Shown piece after piece: positions 62,505-64,000 of a DNA stretch of 64,000 bases. The stretch covers positions 806,001 to 870,000 of the forward strand of contig JACKET010000001.1 in NCBI GenBank assembly GCA_020632875.1. The letters run 5' to 3'. This DNA is from Alphaproteobacteria bacterium. GTDB lineage: Bacteria; Myxococcota_A; UBA796; GCA-2862545. Position 1 is the stretch's first letter; every line of letters starts with the position of its first letter. The notes under the pieces are model-generated. The model ran no database searches, had not been told where the DNA came from, and was given only the letters and a program-made list of their open reading frames with translations. The position numbers and the translations under genes are program-made.

Positions 62505-64000
62505 TCAGAACGCCTGCGTCCACAGCAGGTAGATCTCGGGTACCGGCCGCAGGGGCTCCGCGTAGCCGAGCCCGTCCTGCCAGAGGAGCCACCCGCCGGT
62601 GAGCCCGAGGAACGACGGCTCCGCGCCCGCGATGTCGCCGATGCCGCCGATGCCCAGCGTCGCGCCGAGGGCGCTCGCGTCCCCGGCGAGCATGTGGCCC
62701 GCGGTCGCCTCGAGCCCGGCGGTGACCTGGAGCTCGGTCCACCACGCGACCCCGAGCGGCACGCTCATCCCGCGCAGCGGCGCCACGCGGTACTCCAGCG
62801 CGCCGAACACCGCCTCCCGGGCGACGTCCGCACACGGATCCGCATCGCCGTAGCAGGGCCGCAGCACGGGGAGCGACCGCATGGCGCCCAGCCCACCGAG
62901 CGTGAGCAGCTGGTCCTCGCGCGAGGCCCGCGCGATGTCGGCGCTCGCGCGGACCGCGATGGCGTGGCGCGGGTGCGGCGAGGTGATGGCGGTGGCCGAG
63001 ATCCCCGCACTCGCCCAGCGCGACGCCGTCCCGGGGAACGTCCCGCCGCCGACCGACAGCGACAGGCGGCGCCCGCGGAGCGGGAAGTCCGACGAGACGC
63101 GCGTGTCGTAGGCGTACGACAGGCTCGCGGAGGTCGAGAGCGGCCCGTCCTCCTCGGAGAGGAACGCGGGGTCGATGATGCGCGGCCCGGCCGCGAAGCG
63201 GAGCCGGTGCTGACGGCTGATCCCGTCCTTCAGCGGCCCGAACTTCCGCGTGTACGAGAGCGTCACGCCCACGAGGCTCGCACGGCTCGAGTACAGCGAG
63301 CCGGAGAACAGGTTCTTCGTGTCGTACCGGCCGCGCACGTACAGCGCGCCCGACCCGCTCACCCGGAAGCGCGTCAGGTTCAGGTTGTCGATGAACGCGG
63401 TCGCGACGACGCGGATCGGGCGCTGCGGCCACGAGTCCCGGGCCCGCGAGGTCTGGAGCGCGTGCCGCTCGGGGTCGATGCGGATGTGCTCCGGCCGCTT
63501 CATGGTGACGCTCTCGCCGGGGAGGAGCGTCAGCGGGACGCGCCCCTCGTCCGTGCGCACCAGGACCGTCTCGGGCGGCGCCCCGGGCTCGGCGACGCGC
63601 GTGACGGTGGCCGTCTCGGGGCCGATGTCGAGGACGTAGTCCTGGGCGGGGATGGGCTCGCGCCACCCGGCCGCGAGGTGCGGGTCGGCGCCGGCGTACT
63701 GGAGCGCCTGGGACAGGTCGAGCCCCTCGTGGAGCGCCTGGTTCACGGTCTCGCTGGTGCCGGGGCCGTAGCGGTCGTCGAGCTGGACGCGCACGCTCGC
63801 GCCGTGCCTCCGCGGGGACAGCATCTCGACGAGGTCGTCCTGGACGGGGTCTCCGGAGTGCACCTCCTCGAAGAGCTCGCTGTAGAAGGCGATCCGGCGG
63901 GAGGACAGCAGGTAGTCGATCTGCGGGACCCACGAGAACGCGCGCGTGATGCCCGTCGCGCCGGCCCCCTTGCGCGCGGCCTTCCACTGCGCGGCGCGGA
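62505..64000 (-). CDS. Outer-membrane beta-barrel protein, 5' end cut by window
   Basis: The minus-strand frame is open from base 64000 to the TGA at 62505, about 498 codons, so the start lies outside. The N-terminal visible part (SWVPQIDYLLSSRRIAFYSELFEEVH) is followed by short amphipathic strands typical of a barrel (RFRVSGSGALYVRGRYDTKNLF; SASLSYAYDTRVSSDFPLRGRRLSLSVGGG; LQVTAGLEATAGHML), and the protein ends WTQAF with the C-terminal Phe recognised by the Bam machinery. The family is not identified. Its stop is 22 bp upstream of the regulator start. Confidence 0.7.
   Translation of the reverse strand, partial: RAAQWKAARKGAGATGITRAFSWVPQIDYLLSSRRIAFYSELFEEVHSGDPVQDDLVEMLSPRRHGASVRVQLDDRYGPGTSETVNQALHEGLDLSQALQYAGADPHLAAGWREPIPAQDYVLDIGPETATVTRVAEPGAPPETVLVRTDEGRVPLTLLPGESVTMKRPEHIRIDPERHALQTSRARDSWPQRPIRVVATAFIDNLNLTRFRVSGSGALYVRGRYDTKNLFSGSLYSSRASLVGVTLSYTRKFGPLKDGISRQHRLRFAAGPRIIDPAFLSEEDGPLSTSASLSYAYDTRVSSDFPLRGRRLSLSVGGGTFPGTASRWASAGISATAITSPHPRHAIAVRASADIARASREDQLLTLGGLGAMRSLPVLRPCYGDADPCADVAREAVFGALEYRVAPLRGMSVPLGVAWWTELQVTAGLEATAGHMLAGDASALGATLGIGGIGDIAGAEPSFLGLTGGWLLWQDGLGYAEPLRPVPEIYLLWTQAF

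Overview
The window is very GC-rich, densely coding DNA with strong G/C third-position bias. It carries a complete type II secretion (gsp) operon, many secreted or lipid-anchored proteins, multi-heme cytochrome, Sel1-repeat, FIST/histidine-kinase and OmpR-NB-ARC regulator genes. This content suggests a Gram-negative, large-genome bacterium of the Myxococcota (old Deltaproteobacteria) type. That placement is inferred from gene content; no rRNA or universal marker gene is present. I see no tRNA, rRNA, CRISPR array, transposase or phage gene.

Layout. 1-7313: a PDZ protein cut by the window edge, a repeat-filled gap, a tetraheme cytochrome c, an M23 peptidase, TcdA and a short ChrA. 7315-10144 (minus): a three-gene overlapping operon of a beta-sandwich protein, a radical SAM/SPASM-like enzyme and an FGE/SUMF1-like protein; this is the best candidate for an undescribed modification system. 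10190-12914: ChaN-like and GPP34 proteins, then a 776-bp gap packed with heptanucleotide repeats, then a peroxiredoxin lipoprotein. 12969-18144: a tight operon of hotdog thioesterase, sulfatase-fold enzyme, zinc-ribbon membrane protein, AstE/AspA-like hydrolase, RlmI-like methyltransferase and SfsA. 18257-33173: GST, PdxJ, a class III cyclase-like protein, DUF3750 lipoprotein, ThiC, topoisomerase III, a Cys-rich Sel1 protein, an M19 dipeptidase-like protein and a second GPP34 protein.

34456-49580: a sigma-54-type promoter followed by gspC-D-E-F-G-(G2)-H-I-J-K-L-M-N and a small unknown gene, mostly joined by 1-4 bp overlaps. The pseudopilin section is unusual: gspG is duplicated, the copy has lost the prepilin cleavage motif, and GGCTCC- or GGTCCA-type heptad repeats sit inside the coding sequence ahead of the cleavage sites of gspH and gspI. 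49570-54570 holds thiE, an MltD-like LysM transglycosylase and a FIST sensor coupled to a cytosolic histidine kinase. 54612-57603 is a molybdenum cofactor cluster (moeA, mobA, a MoaB-like fusion). The right end has a flippase-like membrane protein, a 293-bp element with 44-bp inverted repeats, a 1001-residue OmpR/NB-ARC/TPR regulator and an outer-membrane barrel protein cut by the window edge.

The strongest cross-cutting signal is the heptanucleotide repeats (GGTCCAC/GGTCTAC/GGTCCCC and GGCTCCG/GGCTCCA types). They occur in at least seven places, in intergenic gaps and inside genes. The long convergent gaps of the window are all repeat-filled.
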